Positions 21,229 through 31,566 of a stretch of 64,000 bases of DNA are shown one piece after another; the first letter of the stretch is position 1; each line of letters opens with the position of its first letter. The translations under genes were made by a program, and so were the position numbers. Source of the stretch: Citrus sinensis (lineage: Eukaryota; Streptophyta; Magnoliopsida; Sapindales; Rutaceae). The DNA is taken from the NCBI RefSeq assembly GCF_022201045.2, contig NC_068559.1, forward strand, positions 27,535,501-27,599,500. Reading direction: 5' to 3'. Under the pieces are notes generated by a model. That model saw only the letters and a list, made by a program, of their open reading frames with translations. It ran no database searches and was not told the origin of the DNA.

Positions 21229-24200
21229 ATGGTGGGTTCCTCTTAATTCTCCTTTTTAATTAGTTCCTTTCTGAGAAACCCCAAAAACATAATTTCAATT
21301 TGCATGTGCTTACACTTAATTAGTACCATTCACGACTCCTAGCTCATGAATCAGATCTTTTTTTGTTTGCTGCTTATAGGAAGAAGCGCAGCAGCTCACC
21401 AGATGGGAAGGCTATGTGGACTGGAGGAACAGGCCTGCCCTCAAGGGCCGCCATGGTGGCATGCTTGCTGCCTCCTTTGTTTTGGGTCAGTATATGTACA
21501 AGTACATTCATACAAAATTTTAATCTTTTTTTTTTTTATGTATATTTTTTAAATTAACATGAAGTGTGGTGGTGAAAATACTACTGATGGAATAACTTGT
21601 TCATTTCATTTGTTAAAGTTAGTAAGTAAATTAATTAATTTTGTATGTGCAGTTGTAGAAATATTGGAAAACCTGGCGTATCTGGCTAATGCAAGCAACT
21701 TGGTGCTTTATTTATCCGAAAATATGCACTTATCTCCCTCCAAATCTGCTAACAATGTCACAATTTTCATGGGAACTGCCTTCCTTTTGGCTCTCCTCGG
21801 TGGCTTCTTGTCAGATGCCTTTCTCACCACTTATCACATCTACCTGATAAGTGCAGTTGTCGAATTTCTGGTACATTTCTCTTTTGATTTTACCTTTCTT
21901 TTTTTTTTAAAAAAAAAATAATCGAATGCTCATCAAGTCTGATTGTCTTATAATGTTTCTTGTTTGTTTGTTTTTCTAATTTTTACTTACAATTAATTCT
22001 TCTTCCTTCTATATTTTCATTTTGAAACCCCAAAAAACTCAAAACACAATGCTATCTTTTGGGTTGCGTCCGAATCCGCTTTCAGAAATGTGAAAGCAGA
22101 CATTTTTTTTTCGCACGAAATTAATATGAGCGTAAAAACCAAGTCAAAGCATCAAAAGCACGAGGCCTAGTTGTAGCTGTAATAAAGTTACCCTGTGATT
22201 AGTCTGCAACTTTATGCGTTGAACTGGGTAACACTGTCTAGGTACGACTAACGACGCCGCTTGAGCAGCAACTTGGTGAATGAATGCATGAATGATCTAT
22301 GCATCATTTACAATGGGCCCAAAAAATTTTCCTCTTTCTTTGCAACACTTAACTGTATGTTCTTTCTTTTTCCAAGAGAAATTTACACGAGGAAAGTTTT
22401 ACACTTTTTTAATTGGGCAATTTTGGTTTTGGGCTTTTAGAATCATCGATATAGCGATTTTGGGTATACAATTGTCGTGTGCACTTTTACTTTTTAGATA
22501 GTATTAATTAACTAGTAATTGTCATTGTTACATATTGATGACTATTTTCCGGTATTTTTTTGTTTTTTTTGGCGAGAGACGACCGATGACAATTTAATCA
22601 CGATGAACACATAAAATTAAATTGTGGGGGGTCCATGGGGTCCCACACACACCACTCATGCTACCGTGTCCGACCCGAATTGAGGGGTATCCCGTGTTAA
22701 ATGTTTGTGTAGTGTTAGGACAAGAGATATGATGTCGTTGTCGTTTAGTTTCAAACTTGAAAGCAATATCTAACGTTGTCTTTCTTGCTTAACGATTTTG
22801 TCTCTGGTCGTGAAAGACAACGCCTCTCGGAAATCACCCAGTAAAACGCGACCACCGTGGCAGATGTCCTTCCCTTTTGCAAATGCCAGATGTTACTTCA
22901 GCGTCTGATCGTCACACAAAAGTGTTATAGAAGACACGTGTGCGCGCGTGCATATTCTATGGTCTGGGGTGTATGGTAATTTCGATCTGCCAATGACAAA
23001 AACTTTGTTGTAGGGGAATTTTTAATGGATATTTCTTGTTATAGTATTATTATTATTATTATTTTCGAAAGCGAGACAACCATAAATGGCAAGGGTTGTT
23101 GAGTATGTATGTTACATTAATTGTAACATAGCATTTGCCTCATGTTTTATGCAGGTTATGAACCACGTGTATGGTTTATAGTCCGTAATGTGAGTCTGTA
23201 CAAAATAAAAGCAAAATTTACTAGCTTCCCACTTTGATACAAGGAGCAGACATCTTCTGTTTTTGAAAAGAAGGGGCCAACATCTTTAAGACGACTGACT
23301 CGTCACTTCTCACTTCCCTCTTTTTATTTTTTGTCTCCTACTTTGAAAGGACGACGTTTCATAGTTACTGCGACATAAGAAGTCTATTTCTGGGCCTCTA
23401 CAGTCCAAAACTTGAAATGGGGATTAGCACATGGGCTGGGACCCACAAGTATGGTGCTCTGATTCTGTGAATTAGACACCAAAATTGGATTACTTTCTTG
23501 CTCGTTGCTTACTTGCATTGGAGCTTCTTATCATCATTAATTTTTTTTAGTAATTATGGGTTGTATTGTTGGGCCTTCGCCCAGGGCCTCAAGTGGTCAG
23601 CCACAATGTCCATAATTCGACTTGGTCCATATGTTAAAATAATATGCTTTTTGAAACTTTTTACTCATCCAAGTTTGGTCAATTGAAACAGGGCTTGATT
23701 ATCCTCACCGTGCAAGCTCGCTCGGCTTCTCTAAGGCCACCGGAATGTAATCCTCCAAACATTCCCTGCCAAGAAGTTGATGGTGGGAAGGCAGCTATGT
23801 TGTTCTTAGGGCTGTATCTGGTGGCACTTGGTGTTGGAGGGATTAAAGGGTCACTACCGCCTCATGGCGCCGAGCAATTCAACGAGGCAAGCCCTCAGGG
23901 AAGGAAGCAAAGATCAACTTTTTTCAACTACTTTGTGTTTTGTCTATCGTGTGGTGCCCTTATTGCAGTGACATTAGTAGTGTGGATTGAAGACAATAAA
24001 GGATGGGAATGGGGTTTTGGAATCTCTACTATTACAATATTGTTGTCAATACCAATCTTTCTTGCTGGCTCATCTTTTTACAGGAACAAGATACCTTCTG
24101 GTAGTCCACTTACTACCATTTGCAAGGTAATTAAGCTTATAAAGTCCTGACCATACATAATTGCAGTAGTGGCGCCTCAACAGGAATCAAGAATATCATT

Positions 24201-25231
24201 CTTTCACTATATTATATATCGTGGACTGACAACTTTATGTGTACTTCCTGCAGGTTTTGGTTGCTGCACTGATCAATGCTTGCACATGTAAAAGTCCTAG
24301 TAATGCCATTGTGAACATGTCCACGAGTCCTTCTTATCCAGCAGAAACTGGCAAGGAAGTGGAAGAGGGAACGGACAAAGCAACCGAGTTTAATCCTCAA
24401 CCCCCAACAGAAAGCCTCAAATTCCTTAACAGAGCGCTTGTAAACAAGCCAGTTCACCCGGTACTAGAATGCACGGTTCAGCAAGTAGAAGAAGTCAAGA
24501 TTGTGATAAAAATCCTTCCTATATTTGGTTGCACCATCATGCTCAACTGCTGCCTGGCTCAGCTCTCCACATTTTCTGTCCAACAAGCTGCTACTATGAA
24601 CACCAAGGTTCGGTCAATGAAAGTTCCGCCAGCTTCCCTCCCCGTTTTTCCTGTGCTCTTCATCATGATCCTTGCACCAGTTTATGATCATGTCATCATT
24701 CCATTTGCGCGGAAAGTTACCAAATCCGAAATGGGCATTACACACTTGCAAAGAATCGGAATTGGTCTAGTACTTTCCATTATAGCAATGGCGGTGGCAG
24801 CTCTTGTTGAGATCAAGCGAAAGAGAGTGGCAACAGACTCGGGCCTTCTAGACTCGGCTAGTCCATTGCCCATAACATTCTTTTGGATTGCATTGCAGTA
24901 CCTGTTCCTCGGGTCAGCTGACCTTTTTACCTTAGCCGGATTGTTGGAATTCTTCTTCACAGAGGCACCGACAAGCATGAGATCTTTGGCTACATCTCTT
25001 TCCTTTGCCTCTTTGGCCATGGGATACTACCTCAGCACAGTGATTGTATCAATAGTTAACGACGTCACAGACCATTCGGGGAACAAACCATGGCTTTCTG
25101 GGAGCACCATAAATCACTATCACCTAGAGAAATTCTACTGGCTATTGTGTGTGCTTAGTGCATTGAATTTCTTGCACTACCTTTTCTGGGCCATTCCTTA
25201 CAAATATAGATCAACAAGAGCTAATGAGTAA
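21229..25231 (+). CDS. NPF4.6: NPF4.6/NRT1.2-like transporter (nitrate/ABA)
   Basis: Five coding exons are read as 21229-21231, 21380-21485, 21653-21870, 23692-24126 and 24254-25231, giving 579 residues. The Arabidopsis relative (NPF4.6, also NRT1.2 or AIT1) has about 585 and is a plasma-membrane proton-coupled importer of nitrate and abscisic acid. The N-terminus reads TRWEGYVDWRNRPALKGRHG and is followed by about twelve membrane segments with a long loop near residues 250-330. The ExxER proton-coupling motif seen in many NPFs is EILEN here (Glu39, Glu42, Asn43), as I recall for NRT1.2. The first coding exon is only the ATG, with the donor GTGGGT directly after it. An in-frame TAG lies just upstream of exon 2, so the start must come from a spliced exon. 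Intron 3 is 1.8 kb and holds no other gene. Confidence 0.93.
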
Positions 25232-25954
25232 CACAAGTAATGGATGCATCGGCCTTCAGGCTCAGGCATGTAGAAAAAGTCATCAGATTATGTCACACCA
25301 TGATCATTTGAATATGCCAGAAAACTGCTTCAGTTGTATACATCAGGTGAGGCAACTGCTGAGGAGATAGCACAGATTAAGCGATTTAGCACCGAAAGGG
25401 TCTTTCTACCAGTAATTTCCGGGTCTCTTGAGAATAGAAACTGTTCCTGTAGTTCAAACCGAGTCGACCAATGTACCGTTGTGTCCAGTTTATTGTTTTA
25501 AGATGTCTTGAAATTTTACTAGAAGCAACATACACGTTTTGGTTTGCCAAAGCAATTACGGTGGACATTACTTAACCAGAAAAGAAACAAGAGGAAGGGG
25601 GGAAAAAAGAAATGCATTTTGAAATTTGAATTGAATGTAAACACTACACAATGACGGCGGGGAAGGTTCTCAGCTCAAAATTGTTCAATGTTCAGTTCTA
25701 TTTGAGCAGGCATGTTGAGAAGTTTATAATGTATGAAGAAATTAAACATAATAAAGTCCTAACAATCAATATGCAGACTGTCGATTCTGTTGAGTTCATC
25801 AAACCAATACCAGCAAAAAGCAACTAAAGAACCAATCGCACTTATAGATCACGAAATCACAATTGCCGTTGAAGCAACTACCAATAGGAGGCATTAGCTG
25901 TAGTATTACGTGTCAGAGCACCATGTTTCAAATTTAGGCCACAACTTGAGTGAA
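25232..25954. other. NPF 3' flank
   Basis: This contains the 3' untranslated region and spacer before the solo LTR. The 61-codon open frame on the other strand (25386-25568) is not gene-like. Confidence 0.4.
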
Positions 25955-27510
25955 TGTGATGTTGGGAAAATATGCTCTTTAAAAGCATATATGTTTATTT
26001 AATTGTAATAAACAGTTTTTCTGATTAATAAAATAAATGAGGTATTTTATTCAAATATCTTAATTGCATTAATATTTGTATTAAAGTCCATTTAATCATA
26101 TTATATGTATTTATGTGATCACCATGTGGATTCACAGAAGACATAAATACAAGTTATCTTATGATTAAATAAATTTAGTTCGCAGTTGATAAATAAAGTG
26201 GGGCACTTTATTTAGGTATAGACTGTAATAAATTCATTGAATGATTTGTCTTAATCATGTATGAATTTATTGATGTAGTGCGACTACATTGAACAGGATC
26301 ACATATGAGATTTAATTAACTTTGTAATAACTGTCAGACTTATTAAATCTCATAGGCGTTGATTTTACTGTAATCTTAATCTTGAGTTAATTATGATTTC
26401 ATGATTGTAATTGTTATTCCATTTGAGTTACCAATGGGCACGACACATACATGTGGTCAAGATTACCCCGTATCTTGGTGGGAGCAATTATGAGTATTGG
26501 AGTTATGGATTAACAATATAGAATTTGTACAACACATCTCTTGATGGGTTTTCGGCACTTGATCATAGAATTCTCTGGCCAGAGTGTGTCAACATATTTA
26601 GTATGTTGAAAATGATCATTAGAAAAAACCAGTAAGGATCAAGGAATAAGATGTTATTAAATTGATTGGACAGTTGAGATATCAATTTAATTAACGATGT
26701 GGTACAAAGGATTGTGCAGTAAAGAAATCAATGTGGCTTGGGACGAATTATTATTCGAGCATACAATTATGGAAGTCAGTTCCAATCTTTTAGTGGAGTA
26801 GATTTGGAATTAAATAATTGGGCTAGTTTAATTACAGGCCTAATTATTGTAGCCACTATTGTATGTTCCCAAATGATCCCCGGGTTAGCTCATTTAATTG
26901 ATTGCACCACTACTGGACTAATAAGCAAGATAACTAGCTATTTGGGTCAAAAGCCTAAATATATCATTTAGTGGGAGGCTCCATTTAATAAGCTTATGTG
27001 TAAGGGGCCTTATGTTATTTTACAAGGTGGGTCCCCTATTGAAAAAGAAAACAACGTGAGTTTTATTTAGGGCATTATTTGGAGCCTAGGGTTTTGACTA
27101 AATTGAGATATATAAGGCTTATTTTCTCTAAAGAAAATAGAGAAGCCACTTGATACAGATCAGAGAATAAGATTTTTCTCTCCATTGTTGAGAGAAAAAT
27201 TTTCTCGTGCTAGTTGCTTTGGTAGTGATAAAGGCGCCCACACGTCAAGTGCAGATCGAACCTGAGTCATAACCTGGAAGATCATTGGTGACAGTTCGTG
27301 ATCCAACAAGCGTGGTGGTGACGGATCGTGATTTAACAGGAGTGGTGGTGGCGGATCGTGATCTAGGAGCCTAAATCACTTCAGCGGAAAAAGCCAACTC
27401 AGATTTTCAAGGTACGATTTCTAGAATACCAATTCTTATATATTATATGAGAGCGATCTTCAAAAGGTTTATAAAAAATTTTAAAAACCTGATTTTTCCC
27501 CAACATGTGA
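25955..27510. mobile_element. Solo LTR of an LTR retrotransposon
   Basis: A perfect 5-base duplication, TGTGA, at 25955-25959 and 27506-27510 flanks a 1546-base unit (25960-27505). The unit starts TGTTGGGAAAA and ends TTTTTCCCCAACA, the TG...CA ends and short inverted termini of a long terminal repeat. Near 27106 a TATATAAGG box is followed by a G/C-richer stretch that would be the transcript start. No second LTR, primer-binding site, gag or pol is present, so the internal part was lost by recombination between LTRs. The 77-codon open frame at 26738-26971 is within the LTR and resembles no retroviral protein. Copia-type origin is a guess from the terminal motif. I cannot give its strand firmly, but the TATA position suggests plus. 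Confidence 0.85.
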
Positions 27511-27816
27511 AACAGCGCGCAGTTACAAAAATTGATAGAAGACGGTACTGCGGAGTTAACGTTGTTATAAAGTGAACTTAAAGTCTTCGGTTCTGTAAAT
27601 TCATGGTTGAAAAACGAGTTGTGAGAGTGAGAACCCTCATTAGGTTAAAGCTACCCATAGGCATTAGCTATACTGGCTTACACAGTAGCAAAGTTTCCCC
27701 ACTTTGTAATCCCTCAATCCTCGGGGCTACATAGGTAACATAGCTGGAATCTGTACCTGGTGCTCAGAAAAGTGAGCATGAATAAAATTGTTAAACAATT
27801 AAAAAGACAATCAAAT
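27511..27816. other. Spacer between solo LTR and tRNA
   Basis: No gene is visible. A CAATCAA stretch just before the tRNA fits the CAA motif often found upstream of plant tRNA genes. Confidence 0.4.
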
Positions 27817-27889
27817 GGGGATGTAGCTCAGATGGTAGAGCGCTCGCTTAGCATGCGAGAGGTACGGGGATCGATACCCCGCATCTCCA
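27817..27889 (+). tRNA. trnA-AGC: tRNA-Ala (anticodon AGC)
   Basis: The 73-base gene folds as a full cloverleaf. The acceptor stem GGGGATG pairs with CATCTCC and has discriminator A. The D arm begins TAGCTCAGATGGTAGAGC, which is also the A box. The anticodon stem CTCGC/GCGAG encloses TTAGCAT with AGC at its centre. The T arm contains GGGGATCGATACCCC, and GATCGATACC is the B box. There is no intron and CCA is not encoded, as expected for a nuclear gene. A T run about three bases downstream serves as the RNA polymerase III terminator. Confidence 0.97.
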
Positions 27890-27915
27890 ATTTTACTTTT
27901 TCTTTTTTTCCCCCT
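27890..27915 (+). terminator. Pol III T-run terminator of tRNA-Ala
   Basis: TTTT directly follows the tRNA 3' end and is followed by longer T runs, the standard termination signal for RNA polymerase III. Confidence 0.75.
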
Positions 27916-28170
27916 TTTCAGCATTGTATAAAACATGATAAATCTTTCTGAAATTAGTACTAAACAAATGATCAACACATCAAAATATAACTCGACTTGC
28001 TTCGATAGGAATACCACAGAATTACGTATATAATTGTGAAGCAAAACAGAATTGCACTGACTATCACATTGCACCGGCAGCAACCGTCGATCCTAAACAT
28101 GACACTTAACCTCTGATCTCATACATGCACAGCACTAACAATACAATAATGTTTCAACCAAATCACCACC

Positions 28171-29898
28171 CTAATTCCACGTCACTTTGACCCAAACAGC
28201 ATGACTTGGAATGCCAGCGTGGACGACAAACATCATGTAATATCCAGGTGGCGCCACCGTGGCAGTGGGGGGCCCATTCACCACAACCTTATAAGCATAC
28301 ACAGACAACTGGGACACGCTGACAACGTTCAAAACGACCAAGCGTTGATTCATAGCAAAGGAGTGCGTTGTAAACGACGGCGTCATCAGCGACACCGAGA
28401 TTTCTCCACTTGGACTGTACGAGGACAACTCAAACGTAACGGATAAAACTTCATTGTACGACACCGTTCTGCCTATAGATTCCAAGGATAAGATGGACGG
28501 CCGCATATATGCATTCTCTGGGTCTAAGTAGTGGGGATGAAAAGCCTCCAAACTCAAGTCAGTCGGGTACGGGTAGGCCGTGAAGTTGTACCTTCGGTGC
28601 GGGTTACTCCCACCCACTAATATCCTGCCATCTGGCAACACCACTGCCGACGAATGATACATCCTTGGAATCTTGGACGGGTTCAAAACCACAAATCTCC
28701 GGTCTGGTTCCTCCTCATCAGGCGAATACAGGACCGGGTTCAAATTCGGACCCACAGCGTCCTCCCACCCTGCAGTACCATTACTCGCGCCATTAATGAT
28801 AATTACATCACCAGAAGGTAACAGAAGCATATCAGACATGACACGTGGCATTGGCATGAACTCCATTGACCAAACGGGATACTTGTCGGTCACTTTCAAT
28901 CTGCCACAAGTCCTCGACGCTTCAACGTAAACACTCTCCTTATCGGACTTGATAAATGCACCCGCCGGTGCTCCTCCGCAAACCATCACCTCCGCATCAG
29001 GCAAGACAGCTGTCCCATTGCCGTCACTTCCTGCCGATAACTTTACCGGGAGCAAAATGGAAGAGCCGGTACTGGGATAATTCCGTTTGTCATTGCCAGG
29101 AATAACGGGAAACTCTTTAACAAGCTTATTGTTAATGTAGTCGAACAAGATTGATCTTCTATTGGCAAAAATGAAAAGGTTGCCGTCGGGTAAAAGATGC
29201 AAGAAAGGATAAAGATTGTTCTCTTCACCAGGGTCTCTTGTTTCAATCAAGAAACGAAGGTACAAGCTCGAGGATAAAGAATCAATCTTGGGGTAAAACT
29301 CGTAGGTGAAAACTCTTCTACCGCCGACGACAATGATCCGATTGTCAGGTAAAATCTGATTGGAAGCGTACCATCTTCTGTCCCAGAGATTTTTGGATAA
29401 CTCAACCCAGTCACAGCCTTCATTGTTGCATGGCGTGAACAAGCGGATAACACGGTCGCCAACGTTGTAGCCGCCGGTCTGGACGAGGGTGCCGTCGCTG
29501 AGAACTGCTCCGGAGGAGCACCAGGTGTCGGTTTGAAGGAGGAGGGGGCGGAATGTGTTGGAAGCGATGTCGTACAAGACGGAGTGAGCAGTGCAGTCGA
29601 GTTGTCCGACGTCGCCCTCCTTGCGGCACTTATCAATAGGGAGGGAGAGGTTGGAAGGGCCCATATCGGTGCGGTCAAAGATTATGACCTTGTCGTTGTT
29701 GAGGACTTGCATGTGCATGGCGGAGATGCCTATGCTTGATTGAAGAAGAACCCACTGCCCACCTGATTTGCTGGGCATATTATTATTAGGACTGTAGTCG
29801 CCGTCGAAGTGATCGGATACTGATAGAGAAAGTGTGGAGAAGGAGAAAAAAAGAGTGAGAAAAGTGAAGAAAGATCGGTTCTTGAACTTGATCGTCAT
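28171..29898 (-). CDS. GLOX: Glyoxal oxidase / aldehyde oxidase GLOX
   Basis: This intronless gene encodes 575 residues starting at the ATG at 29898. Residues 1 to about 27 form a hydrophobic signal peptide, so the protein is secreted to the cell wall. A glyoxal-oxidase N-terminal beta-propeller (about 48-300) is followed by a kelch-like part and a C-terminal DUF1929 domain (about 465-573). The copper-radical site is intact by pattern: Cys127 (WCSSG), Tyr199 (FTYEFYP) as its likely thioether partner, Tyr414-His415 (RMYHSS) and His566 (IPSHAV). Family enzymes oxidise aldehydes such as glyoxal or methylglyoxal to acids and release hydrogen peroxide. Plant members act in pollen and pathogen defence. 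Substrate and tissue are not visible here. Its neighbour TLP1 is on the same strand upstream. Confidence 0.93.
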   Translation of the reverse strand: MTIKFKNRSFFTFLTLFFSFSTLSLSVSDHFDGDYSPNNNMPSKSGGQWVLLQSSIGISAMHMQVLNNDKVIIFDRTDMGPSNLSLPIDKCRKEGDVGQLDCTAHSVLYDIASNTFRPLLLQTDTWCSSGAVLSDGTLVQTGGYNVGDRVIRLFTPCNNEGCDWVELSKNLWDRRWYASNQILPDNRIIVVGGRRVFTYEFYPKIDSLSSSLYLRFLIETRDPGEENNLYPFLHLLPDGNLFIFANRRSILFDYINNKLVKEFPVIPGNDKRNYPSTGSSILLPVKLSAGSDGNGTAVLPDAEVMVCGGAPAGAFIKSDKESVYVEASRTCGRLKVTDKYPVWSMEFMPMPRVMSDMLLLPSGDVIIINGASNGTAGWEDAVGPNLNPVLYSPDEEEPDRRFVVLNPSKIPRMYHSSAVVLPDGRILVGGSNPHRRYNFTAYPYPTDLSLEAFHPHYLDPENAYMRPSILSLESIGRTVSYNEVLSVTFELSSYSPSGEISVSLMTPSFTTHSFAMNQRLVVLNVVSVSQLSVYAYKVVVNGPPTATVAPPGYYMMFVVHAGIPSHAVWVKVTWN

Positions 29899-31566
29899 TG
29901 ATAATTATTGCTACGTTCTTCAGCAAAGACCGCAGTAGCTAGCTAGTTAGCTAGGGTTTTCGTCAAGAAATTAAAGACAAGGGTGCGTTTTAGTTTCTCA
30001 GAAGATTATTTCTTGAATGTTAACTGCGTATGCTGCAGAACATATATGTATGTATATGGCTCGAGAAAGAGAAGAAAGGAGAAGTTCGTGGTCGTGATTT
30101 TTCTTGCAAACAAATTTTAAGTCATCTATTTTGAGATAACTCATGGATCTTCGTCAGTTGAACGCTTCAGTTTTGCGGCTCTTCGCTGCAGTTTCCTTGG
30201 GAAGTGTACTCCGTTTGCATGTGGTTGGCTAGTTATACCCTTCATCACTTGAATCACTGAGCTTCAATTTAATTGCACGATGCCCATATTCCTACTCCTG
30301 TCCCAAAAGGGGTCAGCTAATTTAATTGAATATTTCTGCGTTTTCATTATTTATTAATTGAATCACTCCACTTAATTTAATTGAATATTTCTGTGTTTTC
30401 ATTATTTATTACTTTCATTAAGCCCCTTTAGTTTACCACAGCTTTTGTACAGTAGTAGATTGCAATTTTTTTTTTTCCCTTTTTTCCCAAAAATTTAAGT
30501 CTTCATTCACGAATCATGGATATCTTTTAGATTTCAACTACTTCTGAGAAGGAATTGCTGGTAGAGACGTGTAGATTTTCATTCTACTCAACCCAAATTT
30601 ATGTTTAAATGGCTATCCCCCTTCTTATTAATAATAATAATTGCAATAATAACAACTATTCCCTTTGACTGATTTTTTTTAAAAAAAAATTATTAACAAC
30701 TTTAGATGTTTAATTATTTTATTTTATTAAGTCTATTCACTCTCAACTCTTTCTAAAAGTGTTTTAAAACATTGCAAATAGTTGATTTTGCACTTTAAAA
30801 AAAAAAGAGCATCCTCACCATCAGATTCTGTAATGACTTGTGAAAATCCTTACTCAATGCTCATTATTATTACTATTTGTTTGCCAGTACTATTTTAATT
30901 ATATATATATGTATGTACGCACACGCACACGCACACATATACATATATATTAAAGAAGAATGAGCTTTGAATTAGGAAATATGATTAGGACTTAATTATA
31001 AAAAACAAAATTTTAATAGTCCAAAGTTTCTAATTAATGTTAATATAACAAATTTATTTAAGAGGATTATAATACAAAGATTCAAATTCAGTGAATTTCC
31101 ATTTCATTTACTAATATCTTTTACGGAATTATGAAAGAGAGTTATGATTCTTATCTGATTATAAATATGAGTAGAATTATAATTGTAATATATAAAAAAA
31201 AAAATGAGGTCCAAGGTTACGTTACCTTTTTTTTTTTTTTGAATACTGCTGGTGTAGTAAATACCGCTGGCATCAGCTGATATTTTGATTGAGTTGATGC
31301 TTTTCTTACTTGATAACTATGACCATCCAAATTATGCCCTCTGACTGAATTGAAACATTTTCATTTATGATCCATTTACATTTAAGAGGAATCCATATTC
31401 CATGGCGTGGCAATCACTCTTCCCTTTTCTTTTTGTGCCAAATCATAATGCTTTTCAGCCACCGGTTGATTGAGATTACAATGATATGCGGATTCACAAT
31501 TTTGAAGAATGTGATATTATTTCTGAAAGCAGCAATCAGACCAGAAGCAAAGAATTTGAAAGCTAT
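29899..31566 (-). promoter_or_regulatory. GLOX upstream region and TLP1 3' flank
   Basis: About 1.7 kb is shared by the GLOX promoter and the end of TLP1. It contains AGCTAGCTAGTTAGCTAG near 29938, a 55-base tandem duplication at 30318-30427, and a mixed TA/CA microsatellite near 30900-30950. No gene is seen. Confidence 0.4.
30318..30427. repeat. 55-bp tandem duplication
   Basis: Two 55-base units both start TAATTTAATTGAATATTTCT and continue with GTTTTCATTATTTATTA. They differ in only a few positions, so the duplication is recent. Confidence 0.85.

Noticed and set aside
23498-23686. Open frame in NPF intron 3
   Set aside because: It ends just before the real acceptor at 23691 and has no transporter-like sequence.
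26738-26971. 77-codon open frame inside the solo LTR
   Set aside because: It lies between exact LTR ends and does not resemble gag, protease, integrase or reverse transcriptase.
29247-29678. 143-codon minus-strand frame overlapping GLOX
   Set aside because: Out-of-frame shadow of the GLOX coding sequence.
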